NCBI RefSeq assembly: GCF_017565425.1
Contig: NZ_JAGEMK010000013.1
Location: forward strand, 1 to 43,393
From: Actinotalea soli
GTDB lineage: Bacteria > Actinomycetota > Actinomycetes > Actinomycetales > Cellulomonadaceae
Reading direction: 5' to 3'
Length of the DNA: 43,393 nucleotides
The notes under the pieces were generated by a model. The model made no database searches. It saw only the letters and a program-made list of their open reading frames with translations, and was not told where the DNA came from. Position numbers and translations under genes: made by a program. How positions within the stretch are numbered: the stretch's first letter is position 1; every line of letters starts with the position of its first letter. This document shows, in pieces, positions 24,810-32,745 of this stretch.

Positions 24810-25727
24810 GTGGTCACCACCGAGCGCTCCGCCGAGGACAAGCTGCGCTCCACCCTTGCCGCCGTCGCGCCGGGCACCGAGCTGCGGGACGGTCTCGAGC
24901 GCATCCTCCGCGGTCGTACCGGCGCCCTGATCGTGCTGGGCCACGACGACGTCGTGGAGTCCATGTGCTCGGGCGGCTTCACCCTCGACGTCGACTTCTC
25001 CGCGACCCGGCTGCGCGAGCTCGCCAAGATGGACGGGGCGATCGTCGTCGACCGCTACGCCACCCGGGTGGTGCGGGCCGCCGTCCAGCTGCTGCCCGAC
25101 CCGACCATCGAGACCACCGAGTCAGGCACCCGGCACCGCACGGCCGAGCGCGTGGCCAAGCAGTCGGGCTTCCCCGTGGTCTCGGTCAGCCAGTCCATGC
25201 GGATCATCGCCCTGTACGTGGGCGGGTCGCGGTACGTGCTCGAGGGCTCGGACATCATCCAGTCCCGCGCCAACCAGGCCCTCGCGACCCTCGAGCGCTA
25301 CAAGTCCCGCCTCGACGAGGTCAGCGGCGGCATCGGCTCGGACCGCCAGCTGGTCATCCGCGACTACGTCGAGGCCAACCGCGCCGGACGCAACCTGGTC
25401 GACGTGCAGACCGACCTCGCCGCCCTCGACGCCACCGAGCTCCTCGACCTCGCGCACATCGCCCGGGTCCTCGGCCTCGTCGCGATCGACGACTCCCTCG
25501 ACGGCGCCGTCGGCCCGCGCGGCTACCGCCTGCTGTCCAAGGTCCCGCGGCTGCCCTCCACCATCGTCGACCGGCTCGTCGGGCACTTCGGCGGGCTGCA
25601 GAAGCTCCTCGCGGCCGGCATCGACGAGCTCATGGGCGTCGAGGGGGTCGGCGAGCAGCGGGCCCGCGCGGTCCGCGAGGGACTGTCCCGTCTCGCCGAG
25701 TCGAGCATCCTCGAGCGCTACGTCTGA
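24810..25727 (+). CDS. disA: DNA integrity scanning diadenylate cyclase DisA (short form)
   Basis: A 305-residue c-di-AMP synthase. The cyclase domain is intact: KMDGAIVVD (DGA at 75-77) and SGTRHRTAE (RHR at 108-110). The C-terminal DNA-binding HhH domain is intact too (GVEGVGEQRARAVREGLSRLAE, with the usual AES ending). The middle is short: TLERYKSRLDEVS (to about 172) joins almost directly to LVIRDY (181), while in typical DisA proteins (about 357-360 residues) roughly 60 residues of the helical spine domain lie between. So about 55 residues appear to be missing in frame. The start is GTG at 24810 after a TACGAT box. It may affect octamer geometry or be a sequence error. Confidence 0.88.
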   Translation: MVTTERSAEDKLRSTLAAVAPGTELRDGLERILRGRTGALIVLGHDDVVESMCSGGFTLDVDFSATRLRELAKMDGAIVVDRYATRVVRAAVQLLPDPTIETTESGTRHRTAERVAKQSGFPVVSVSQSMRIIALYVGGSRYVLEGSDIIQSRANQALATLERYKSRLDEVSGGIGSDRQLVIRDYVEANRAGRNLVDVQTDLAALDATELLDLAHIARVLGLVAIDDSLDGAVGPRGYRLLSKVPRLPSTIVDRLVGHFGGLQKLLAAGIDELMGVEGVGEQRARAVREGLSRLAESSILERYV

Positions 25728-26342
25728 CTACTCGAGCACGAAGGCCACGGGCTCGACCTCGACACCCAGCACCGTCGCCGAGGCCGTGTAGGTCCCCGGT
25801 CGCGGCTCGGGAAGGCCCGCGGTGCACTCCTCGTCCGACCGCTCACGGGACCACGCCCGCTCGACCGGCACCTGCGCGCCCGGGTCGAGGAGCAGCAGGC
25901 GCGGCTCCTCGACCTCGGCCTCGCAGTCGGTGCTGGCCCAGATCCGGTCCGAGCCCGAGGTGATCGTGATCGCCGACGTCTCGGAACCCACCTCGACCGT
26001 GCACGCGGCCTCACCGGTGTTCGTCACGGTGAGGGTCAGCACCGGCGCAGACTCCGCCGGATAGCTCTGGGCGTCGGTGGCCAGCGTCGCGGTCAACGCC
26101 CCGGGGTCGCAGGAGATGGGGGCGCCACCCGCACCGCCCTCCTCGGCGGCGCCGTCCTCGGTCGGCGCGCCCTCGGACCCCTCAGCGGCGGGGGTCTCCT
26201 CGGCGGATCCCCCCGAGACGAGCGCGCGCACGCCGAAGGAGGCGACCACGACCAGCAGGACGGCCAGGACGAGGACGACCACGCGGCGCACCCAGTAGAC
26301 CCGGTCTGGCTGCGGGCCGACGGGCTTCAGGACGGTACTCAT
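25728..26342 (-). CDS. unknown membrane-anchored protein with Ig-like extracellular domain
   Basis: I do not recognise a named family. The 204-residue protein has a short cytoplasmic N-terminus, one membrane helix (about 21-41), an acidic Gly/Ala/Glu-rich linker (45-75) and a compact beta-rich domain with four cysteines (ISCDPG, EAACTVEV, STDCEAE, DEECTAG) that could form two disulfides. The segment APVLTLTVTNTGEAACTV resembles Ig-like or DUF4232-like domains found in actinobacterial surface proteins. GGAGAAGG and GGAGGG precede the ATG. It converges with disA with no spacer between the two stop codons, and is divergent from mutY. Confidence 0.7.
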   Translation of the reverse strand: MSTVLKPVGPQPDRVYWVRRVVVLVLAVLLVVVASFGVRALVSGGSAEETPAAEGSEGAPTEDGAAEEGGAGGAPISCDPGALTATLATDAQSYPAESAPVLTLTVTNTGEAACTVEVGSETSAITITSGSDRIWASTDCEAEVEEPRLLLLDPGAQVPVERAWSRERSDEECTAGLPEPRPGTYTASATVLGVEVEPVAFVLE

Positions 26343-26452
26343 GGACCCTCCCCTTCTCCTGCCCCTACGCTACGGCCGCCCCACCCCGGCCTCCTGGTGG
26401 CGCGCCGGGGGCCCGCGCGCGCCACCTCGCCCACGCCAGGCATGATCGTCGC

Positions 26453-27325
26453 GTGGTCCACCCCCTCGTCCCCCCGGTGATCGACTGGTTCGCGGCCCAC
26501 GCCCGTGACCTGCCCTGGCGTCACCCGAGCTGCACCCCGTGGGGGGTGCTGGTCAGCGAGGTCATGCTGCAGCAGACCCCCGTGGTCCGGGTGCAGCCGC
26601 GCTGGGAGGAGTGGATGGACCGCTGGCCCACCCCGGCCGACCTCGCCGCCGCGACCCCCGCCGAGGTGCTGCGCGCCTGGGACCGGCTCGGCTACCCGCG
26701 GCGGGCCCTCCGGCTGCACGCCTGCGCCCAGGCCGTCGTCGACCGGCACGACGGCGCGGTCCCCACCGAGGAGGCCGCCCTCCTCGCCCTGCCGGGGGTC
26801 GGCACGTACACCGCAGCGGCCGTGGCCGCCTTCGCCCACGGGCGTCGCTCCGTGGTGGTGGACACCAACGTGCGCCGGGTGCTGACCCGCACCCTGGACG
26901 GCGAGGCCCTGCCGCCCCCGCACCTGTCGGCCGGAGAGCTGCGCCGTGCGGGCGAGCTGGTCCCCGAGGACGACGCGACCTCCGCACGCTGGAACGCCGC
27001 GGTCATGGAGCTGGGTGCCGTGGTCTGCACCGCCAGGTCGCCGCGGTGCGAGGCGTGCCCGGTGCGTGAGCAGTGCGGCTGGCTGGCCGCGGGACGTCCG
27101 GCCGACCTGCACGTGCTGGTCCGGCGCCGGCAGGCCTGGGAGGGCACCGACCGGCAGGTGCGGGGCAGGGTCATGGCCCGGCTCCGGGCTGCAGATCACC
27201 CGGTGCCCGGAGCGGTCCTGGAGGACGTGACCCTCGACGCCGAGCAGCGCGCCCGGGTCCTCGCGGGCCTGCTCCTCGACGGCCTGGTCGAGAAGCTCGA
27301 CGACGGCTACCGGCTGCCCGGATGA
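26453..27325 (+). CDS. mutY: A/G-specific adenine glycosylase MutY
   Basis: A 290-residue base-excision enzyme that removes adenine opposite 8-oxoguanine. The catalytic Glu is E36 in SEVMLQQTPV, the HhH motif is LPGVGTYTAAAVAAFA (113-128) and the catalytic Asp is D137 in VVDTNVRRV. The 4Fe-4S cluster cysteines C192, C199, C202 and C208 have exact C-x6-C-x2-C-x5-C spacing. The C-terminal NUDIX-like 8-oxoG recognition domain of E. coli MutY is absent and a short winged-helix-like end replaces it, as in many actinobacteria. Start is GTG at 26453 without a clear ribosome-binding site. The stop overlaps the next gene's start as ATGA. Confidence 0.93.
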   Translation: MVHPLVPPVIDWFAAHARDLPWRHPSCTPWGVLVSEVMLQQTPVVRVQPRWEEWMDRWPTPADLAAATPAEVLRAWDRLGYPRRALRLHACAQAVVDRHDGAVPTEEAALLALPGVGTYTAAAVAAFAHGRRSVVVDTNVRRVLTRTLDGEALPPPHLSAGELRRAGELVPEDDATSARWNAAVMELGAVVCTARSPRCEACPVREQCGWLAAGRPADLHVLVRRRQAWEGTDRQVRGRVMARLRAADHPVPGAVLEDVTLDAEQRARVLAGLLLDGLVEKLDDGYRLPG

Positions 27326-28245
27326 GCATCCAGCTCCCCGCCGGCCTGCTGGCCCTCCCCGACCACGGCGCCACGTGGCAGCCGTGGCTCGACGGCCTGC
27401 CACGCCTGCTCGAGGAGGTGCTCGGCGACTGGTCCCTGGTCCCCGACGGCGTGCCGGGACACGGCGAGTGCGCCCTGGCTGTCCCGGTCCGCACCGAGGA
27501 GGGGGAGCCTGCGGTCCTCAAGCTCGGCTGGCCGCACGAGGAGTCCGACCACGAGCACCTCGCCCTGCAGCACTGGCACGGGCAGGGGGCGGTGCACCTG
27601 CTCACGGCAGACCCACGGCGCGGCGCCCTGCTCCTCGAGCGCGCGAGCACCACCGACCTCGGGTCGATCGATGCGGTCGAGGCCTGCGCCGTCGTCGGCG
27701 GTCTGTACCGGAGGCTGCACCGGCCCGCCCTGCCGCAGCTGCGGGCTCTGTCCGGGGTGGCGGCGGACTGGGCCCAGAGGCTCGTGGCCCTGCCCCGGGA
27801 CGCACCGGTGCCGCGGCGGCTCGTCGAGCAGGCGGCCTCGCTCGCCCGCACCTTCGCGCGCGCCGACGGGGTCGACGAGACGCTGGTCCACACCGACCTG
27901 CACTACGCGAACGTGCTCGCGTCCACCCGGGAGCCGTGGCTCGCCATCGACCCCAAGCCCCTGGCCGGGGACCCGGCCTTCGAGGTCGCCCCCCTGCTGT
28001 GGAACCGGTGGGCCGAGGTGGTCGCGACGGGCGAGGTGCGCTGGGCGGTGCAGCAGCGCTTCTGGTCGGCGGTGGACGCGGGCGGCCTCGACCCGGACCG
28101 TGCACGGGACTGGGTGGTGGTACGCGAGGTGGTCATGGTGCTCTGGTGCCTCGAGGCCGCGGACCGCGAGGGCCGCTCCCTGACCTCGGCCGACCGCGAG
28201 TGGATCACCCGGGCCGTCACGATCGCCAAGGCCGTCCAGGACTGA
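27322..28245 (+). CDS. APH(6)/hydroxyurea-phosphotransferase-family kinase
   Basis: A 307-residue kinase of the aminoglycoside/hydroxyurea antibiotic resistance kinase family (streptomycin 6-kinase type). The catalytic loop is VHTDLHYANVLAS (about 190-202) and the metal-binding Asp is in WLAIDPKPLAGDPAFEVAPLL (about 207-227), both typical of that family. Chromosomal members in actinobacteria often have no proven resistance role, so the substrate is open. The ATG overlaps the mutY stop (ATGA), which indicates translational coupling to mutY. No mobile element is close by. Confidence 0.82.
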   Translation: MSIQLPAGLLALPDHGATWQPWLDGLPRLLEEVLGDWSLVPDGVPGHGECALAVPVRTEEGEPAVLKLGWPHEESDHEHLALQHWHGQGAVHLLTADPRRGALLLERASTTDLGSIDAVEACAVVGGLYRRLHRPALPQLRALSGVAADWAQRLVALPRDAPVPRRLVEQAASLARTFARADGVDETLVHTDLHYANVLASTREPWLAIDPKPLAGDPAFEVAPLLWNRWAEVVATGEVRWAVQQRFWSAVDAGGLDPDRARDWVVVREVVMVLWCLEAADREGRSLTSADREWITRAVTIAKAVQD

Positions 28246-28257
28246 CGGCTCGCGCCC

Positions 28258-28812
28258 TCAGGGCATCTCGAGGAGCATCCGGGTGTTGCCGAGGGTGTTG
28301 GGCTTGACCCGCGCCAGGTCGAGGAACTCCGCCACGCCGTCGTCGTGCGAGCGGAGCAGCTCGACGTAGACGTCGGCGTCGACCGGGGTGCCGTTGATGG
28401 CCTCGAAGCCGTGCTGGCGGAAGAACTCGACCTCGAAGGTCAGGCAGAACAGGCGACGCAGCCCGAGGTCCTGGGCCCGCGCGACCAGGGCGTCGAGCAG
28501 GGCGTGCCCGACCCCGCGGCCCCGCCACGCGCGATGCACGGCGAGGGTGCGCACCTCGGCGAGGTCGGTCCACATGACGTGCAGCGCGCCGCAGCCGATC
28601 AGGGTGCCGGTCTCGTCCTCGGCGACCATGAAGTCCTGCACGGCCTCGTAGTAGCCGACCAGCTCCTTGGCCAGCAGGATGCGCTCCTGCGCGTACGGCT
28701 GGACCAGGTCGCGCAGCTGGGGCACGTCACGCGGCAGGGCGGGGCGGAGCACGTACGGCCCGGTCGACGGCTCGGCCGACGGCACGGGCTGGTCAGGGAT
28801 CTCGTCAGGCAC
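28258..28812 (-). CDS. argA: GNAT-family amino-acid N-acetyltransferase (short ArgA-like N-acetylglutamate synthase)
   Basis: A 184-residue GNAT enzyme. The acetyl-CoA binding motif A is VHRAWRGRGVGHALLDALV (92-110). The segments YYEAVQDFMVAED, GCGALHVMWTDLAEVRTLAV and FFRQHGFEAI are characteristic of the stand-alone N-acetylglutamate synthases of actinobacteria (Rv2747 type), which start arginine synthesis from glutamate. The first 20 residues are a Pro/Ser-rich extension. The start is GTG at 28812 with a TAGCGT -10 box six bases upstream and no ribosome-binding site. It converges with the phosphotransferase gene (12 bp between stops). Confidence 0.82.
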   Translation of the reverse strand: MPDEIPDQPVPSAEPSTGPYVLRPALPRDVPQLRDLVQPYAQERILLAKELVGYYEAVQDFMVAEDETGTLIGCGALHVMWTDLAEVRTLAVHRAWRGRGVGHALLDALVARAQDLGLRRLFCLTFEVEFFRQHGFEAINGTPVDADVYVELLRSHDDGVAEFLDLARVKPNTLGNTRMLLEMP

Positions 28813-28818
28813 GGACCA

Positions 28819-28824
28819 ACGCTA
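28819..28824 (-). promoter_or_regulatory. -10 box of argA-like gene, leaderless-type
   Basis: TAGCGT on the minus strand ends six bases before the GTG at 28812. No ribosome-binding site lies between. Confidence 0.4.
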
Positions 28825-28831
28825 GAGCAGA

Positions 28832-29791
28832 TCAGGGCACGACGGCGGCCGGCAGGTCGACCAGGGCCGCCGCGGTGACCTCGTCGATCACCAGGTCCGT
28901 GACGGCCCCCGCCGCGAGCGCAGCACGCAGCGGGGCGACCTTGTTGTCCCCGGCGACGGCACAGACCCGGCGCGGGATGCGGCGGAGCTCGGTGGGCGTG
29001 GGGCCGGTCGCGCGGGCGTTGAGGGCGACGTCGGCGTAGCTGCCGTCGGCCCGCAGGAACACGGTGCACACGTCGCCGACCACGCCCTCGTCGTGCAGGA
29101 GCGTCACGTCCTCGGCGTCGAGGTAGCCCGCCGAGTAGACGTGGCTGGGCACCCCGCCGCTCACGGCGCCCACGCTGAACAGGGCGATGTCCGCGCGGCG
29201 CTGGACGTCGAGCACCCGCCGGACCGACCGCTCGCGCCACATCGCGGCCTTGGTCTCGGGGTAGTCGAAGAAGGCGGGCACCGGGAAGTGGTGCACCGCG
29301 GCGTCGAAGGCCCCACCGAACCCGGAGATGAGGTCGCTCGCGTACTCGACGCCGCTGGTCCGGGTGTTGGCGGCCCCGTTGAGCTGCACGACGGCGCTGC
29401 CGCGGGTGGCCTTGGGGGTCAGGTTGCGTCCGATCGCGGCCAGGGTGGTACCCCAGGCCAGGGCGAGGACCATCTCGGAGTCGAACCACGAGCCGATGAG
29501 CTTGGCGGTGGTCAGGGCCACCTGCTCGAGGCGCTGGAGCTCGGTCGCGGAGTCCGGCACGGGCACCACGTACGCCTCGATCGCGTGCTCGCGGGCGATC
29601 GTGCGGCTCAGCCCCGGGGCGAGAGTTCGTGCAGGGCGGATGGTGATCTCGACCAGCCCGGTCTCACGGGCCCGCTTGATCAAGCGGGAGACGGTCGACC
29701 GCGAGGTGCTCAGGTGGCGGGCGATCACGTCCATCGTCATGTCCTGCAGGTAGTACATCGATGCTGCTCGCAGCACGTCCTCGCGCTCCAT
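28832..29791 (-). CDS. SorC/DeoR-type sugar-binding transcriptional regulator, probable glycerol regulator
   Basis: A 319-residue regulator with an N-terminal HTH (about residues 13-45, MTMDVIARHLSTSRSTVSRL) and the SorC sugar-binding C-terminal domain (LALAWGTTLAAIGRNL, GDVCTVFLRADG, AVAGDNKVAPLRAAL). The ATG at 29791 has GGCGGAGAG upstream. A longer in-frame extension crosses the promoter region and is rejected. It is divergent from glpD-glpF-glpK, and two operator-like repeats lie in the shared 221-bp promoter region. This suggests it controls glycerol use, probably sensing a phosphorylated three-carbon or sugar effector. In streptomycetes the glycerol operon is instead run by an IclR-type protein, GylR. 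Confidence 0.85.
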   Translation of the reverse strand: MEREDVLRAASMYYLQDMTMDVIARHLSTSRSTVSRLIKRARETGLVEITIRPARTLAPGLSRTIAREHAIEAYVVPVPDSATELQRLEQVALTTAKLIGSWFDSEMVLALAWGTTLAAIGRNLTPKATRGSAVVQLNGAANTRTSGVEYASDLISGFGGAFDAAVHHFPVPAFFDYPETKAAMWRERSVRRVLDVQRRADIALFSVGAVSGGVPSHVYSAGYLDAEDVTLLHDEGVVGDVCTVFLRADGSYADVALNARATGPTPTELRRIPRRVCAVAGDNKVAPLRAALAAGAVTDLVIDEVTAAALVDLPAAVVP

Positions 29792-29857
29792 CGCGCTCTC
29801 CGCCCTCTCGTGGGTCGTCGGGGTCCTCTCCCGGCCAGATCCCGCACGACCCAGTCT

Positions 29858-29871
29858 TGCACGTTCGTGCA
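29858..29871. promoter_or_regulatory. operator candidate 1, sorC-type/glpD region
   Basis: TGCACGTTCGTGCA has perfect six-base arms around TT. It lies midway between the divergent regulator and glpD. Confidence 0.5.
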
Positions 29872-29878
29872 CTCGGGT

Positions 29879-29892
29879 TGCGCGTTCGTTCT
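29879..29892. promoter_or_regulatory. operator candidate 2, sorC-type/glpD region
   Basis: TGCGCGTTCGTTCT repeats the left two-thirds of candidate 1 (TGCRCGTTCGT) exactly 21 bp downstream, two helix turns. A TTGCGC at its left edge could be a -35 box for glpD. Confidence 0.4.
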
Positions 29893-30012
29893 CCCCGTGG
29901 AAAACATAGGACAAGCCGCGCGGCCGGCTGCTTCGTGAAGCCTCCGTCCCGGAGGCCTCCGTCGAGGGTCGCCGCGCACCGCGGAGCGCCATCGTGCGTC
30001 GAGGAGGACGAA

Positions 30013-31827
30013 GTGAAGACAGCCGCCCTGACCCCGGAGTCCAGGACCAAGGCCCTCGATGCGCTCGACGCGTCGTCGACCGACGGGAACGAGCTCGACG
30101 TCCTGGTGATCGGCGGCGGCGTCACCGGAGCCGGCGTGGCCCTCGACGCCGTGACCCGCGGCCTGCGGGTCGGCATCGTCGAGGCGCAGGACTGGGCCTC
30201 GGGCACCTCGAGCCGGTCGAGCAAGCTCGTGCACGGCGGGCTGCGGTACCTGCAGATGCTCGACTTCCACCTGGTCCACGAGGCCCTCACCGAGCGCGAC
30301 CTGCTGCTCAAGCGGATCGCCCCGCACCTGGTGCGCCCGGTCTCCTTCCTCTACCCCCTCGAGCACAAGGTCTGGGAGCGGGCCTACGTCGGTGCGGGGG
30401 TCGCCCTCTACGACACCCTGGCCAGCCTGGCCCCGGGCAACCGGGCGATGCCCTGGCACCGGCACCTCAGCCGCAAGGGCATGGAGCGCATGTTCCCCGA
30501 CCTGCGCCACGACGCCGCCGTCGGCGCCGTCCGTTACTGGGACGCGAGTGTCGACGACGCGCGCCTGGTCAGCACCCTGGTCCGCACGGCAGCCTCCTAC
30601 GGGGCCCACGTCGCGAGCCGCACCCAGGTGGTCGAGCTGACCCACCGCGGGACCGGCGCCGTCAACGGCGCGGTGCTCGCCGACCTCGAGACCGGGCGGC
30701 GGGTCACCGTGCGCGCCGACCAGGTCATCAACGCCACGGGCGTCTGGACCGAGGAGACCGAGGCCCTGGCCGAGGCCGACGGCGGCCTGAGGGTGCTGGC
30801 CTCCAAGGGGGTGCACATCGTCGTGCCCCGGGACCGTATCCGTGGTGACGTCGGGCTGATCCTGCAGACCGAGAAGTCCGTGCTCTTCGTCATCCCGTGG
30901 TCGCGGTACTGGGTGATCGGCACCACCGACACCCCCTGGGAGCAGGAGCTCCAGCACCCCGTGGCCACCGCGGCGGACATCGACTACGTGATCGAGCACG
31001 CCAACACGGTGCTCGCCCGTCCCCTGACCCGCGACGACATCATCGGCACCTGGGCGGGGCTGCGGCCGCTGCTCCAGCCGGGCACCAAGGAGGGCACCTC
31101 CTCGGCCAAGGTCTCGCGCGAGCACACCGTCGCCTCCCCGACCCCCGGGCTGACGGTCGTCGCGGGCGGCAAGCTGACGACCTACCGGGTCATGGCCGTC
31201 GACGCCGTGGACTTCGCCCTCGGCGGGCGCGCCAAGCAGCTGCCCTCGATCACCGACCGGATCCCCCTGGTCGGCGCCGAGGGGCACGCCGTGCTCCAGC
31301 GCCAGAGCCGCCGCATCGCCGCGGCCCACGGGTGGAGCCGAGCCATGGTCGACCACCTGCTGCACCGCTACGGGTCGCTGCTCACCGAGATCATCGAGAT
31401 GGTCGAGGCCGACCCGTCCCTGGGGCGCCCGCTCGAGCACGCCCCGGCGTACCTGCGCGCCGAGGTCGCCTACGCGGCCAGCCACGAGGGCGCCCTGCAC
31501 CTCGAGGACGTCCTGCTGCACCGCACCCGGCTCGTCTACGAGCAGGCCGACCGCGGCCTGGGCGCGATCGAGGAGATCGCCGACCTGGTCGGCGAGCGCC
31601 TCGGCTGGGACGAGGCGACCCGCACGGCCGAGATCGCCTCCTACCGTGCGCGGTGCGAGGCCGAGGAGGCCGCCTCCCACGAGACCGACGACGCCGGAGC
31701 CGAGACCGCTCGCCTGGCGGCCGAGGACATCACCCCCCTGGTGCCCCTGGGCACCTCCGCCGAGGGAGGGACCAAGCCCGGCTCCTCCCCCCACGACCGC
31801 GGTACCGCAGGTCCCGCCGGGACCTGA
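30013..31827 (+). CDS. glpD: glycerol-3-phosphate dehydrogenase (FAD-dependent, aerobic)
   Basis: A 604-residue flavoenzyme at the inner face of the membrane that oxidises glycerol 3-phosphate to dihydroxyacetone phosphate and feeds electrons to quinone. The FAD motif LVIGGGVTGAGVALDA begins at residue 31. The conserved TSSRSSKLVHGGLRYLQ (65-81) and, in the C-terminal part, VVAGGKLTTYRVMAVDAV follow. The start is GTG with GAGGAGG five bases upstream. About 40 residues at the C-terminus are Pro/Gly/Thr-rich and probably disordered, longer than most. It is the first gene of the glpD-glpF-glpK operon. Confidence 0.95.
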   Translation: MKTAALTPESRTKALDALDASSTDGNELDVLVIGGGVTGAGVALDAVTRGLRVGIVEAQDWASGTSSRSSKLVHGGLRYLQMLDFHLVHEALTERDLLLKRIAPHLVRPVSFLYPLEHKVWERAYVGAGVALYDTLASLAPGNRAMPWHRHLSRKGMERMFPDLRHDAAVGAVRYWDASVDDARLVSTLVRTAASYGAHVASRTQVVELTHRGTGAVNGAVLADLETGRRVTVRADQVINATGVWTEETEALAEADGGLRVLASKGVHIVVPRDRIRGDVGLILQTEKSVLFVIPWSRYWVIGTTDTPWEQELQHPVATAADIDYVIEHANTVLARPLTRDDIIGTWAGLRPLLQPGTKEGTSSAKVSREHTVASPTPGLTVVAGGKLTTYRVMAVDAVDFALGGRAKQLPSITDRIPLVGAEGHAVLQRQSRRIAAAHGWSRAMVDHLLHRYGSLLTEIIEMVEADPSLGRPLEHAPAYLRAEVAYAASHEGALHLEDVLLHRTRLVYEQADRGLGAIEEIADLVGERLGWDEATRTAEIASYRARCEAEEAASHETDDAGAETARLAAEDITPLVPLGTSAEGGTKPGSSPHDRGTAGPAGT

Positions 31828-31872
31828 GGCCCGCCCCGACCCCCCGGGTGACCTGCCCGGGGGACCTCGACC

Positions 31873-31892
31873 CTCCGGGCACCAGCCCGGAG
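31873..31892 (+). promoter_or_regulatory. hairpin between glpD and glpF
   Basis: CTCCGGG and CCCGGAG pair around a six-base loop in the 107-bp gap. A second weaker CCCGGG repeat lies before it. It may act as an intercistronic mRNA hairpin. The gap contains no gene. Confidence 0.45.
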
Positions 31893-31934
31893 AGCACGTG
31901 ACAACGACGTCCCGCTGACGAAACGAGGAATGCC

Positions 31935-32669
31935 ATGGACCCCAGTCTTCTCGATGTCTTCATCTCTGAGGTCATCGGTACCGGGCTGCTGCTGCTGCTT
32001 GGTGCCGGTGTGGTCGCCAACGTCATCCTGCCCAAGACGAAGGGCAACGGCGGGGGCTGGCTGCTGATCAACTTCGGCTGGGGGCTCGCCGTCTTCGCCG
32101 GTGTGTTCGCCGCCTGGCAGTCGGGCGCCCACATCAACCCGGCCGTGACCTTCGGCCTGCTGGCCAACGGTGTGGAGGAGTACGCCACCGGCGTGCCGGT
32201 CACCGTGGCCTCGACCCTGGTCTACGTCGCCGGCCAGCTGCTCGGCGCGTTCCTGGGTGCCGTGCTCGCCTTCGTCGCCTACAAGCCGCACTTCGACCAG
32301 GAGGCCGAGGCGGGCATCAAGCTGGCCGTCTTCTCGACCGGCCCGGAGCTGCGCTCCTACGGCTGGAACTTCGTGACCGAGGTGATCGGCACCTTCGTGC
32401 TGGTGTACATCGTGATCCAGTTCGGCAACACGCCCAACGAGCTCGGCCCGCTCGCCGTCGCCCTGCTCGTCGTCGGCATCGGCGCGAGCCTCGGCGGGCC
32501 CACGGGCTACGCCATCAACCCCGCTCGTGACCTCGGGCCTCGTATCGCCCACGCCCTGCTCCCCATCAAGGGCAAGGGGTCCAGCGACTGGGGCTACGCC
32601 TGGGTGCCGATCGCCGGCCCCATCGTCGGTGGCGTCCTGGCCGGACTGCTCGCCGCTGCCATCGGCTGA
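31935..32669 (+). CDS. glpF: glycerol facilitator (aquaglyceroporin, MIP family)
   Basis: A 244-residue membrane channel with six helices and two pore half-helices. The first NPA motif is at 68-70 (GAHINPAVTFG) and the second at 195-197 within YAINPARDLGPR. The Asp right after the second NPAR is the residue that marks glycerol-conducting members as opposed to water-only aquaporins. GAGGA precedes the ATG. It lies between glpD and glpK and lets glycerol diffuse in for phosphorylation by GlpK. Confidence 0.94.
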   Translation: MDPSLLDVFISEVIGTGLLLLLGAGVVANVILPKTKGNGGGWLLINFGWGLAVFAGVFAAWQSGAHINPAVTFGLLANGVEEYATGVPVTVASTLVYVAGQLLGAFLGAVLAFVAYKPHFDQEAEAGIKLAVFSTGPELRSYGWNFVTEVIGTFVLVYIVIQFGNTPNELGPLAVALLVVGIGASLGGPTGYAINPARDLGPRIAHALLPIKGKGSSDWGYAWVPIAGPIVGGVLAGLLAAAIG

Positions 32670-32745
32670 CCCGTGCGGACCTTTCCCTCAGGGCCCCCAG
32701 CGGCCCGCACGACCATCACCATCAACGACGACGTGAAGGACTGAC

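Noticed and set aside
27322-28245. Acquired aminoglycoside resistance gene
   Set aside because: Composition matches the neighbours, it is coupled to mutY, and no transposon or integron sequence is present. The family includes chromosomal kinases of unknown substrate.
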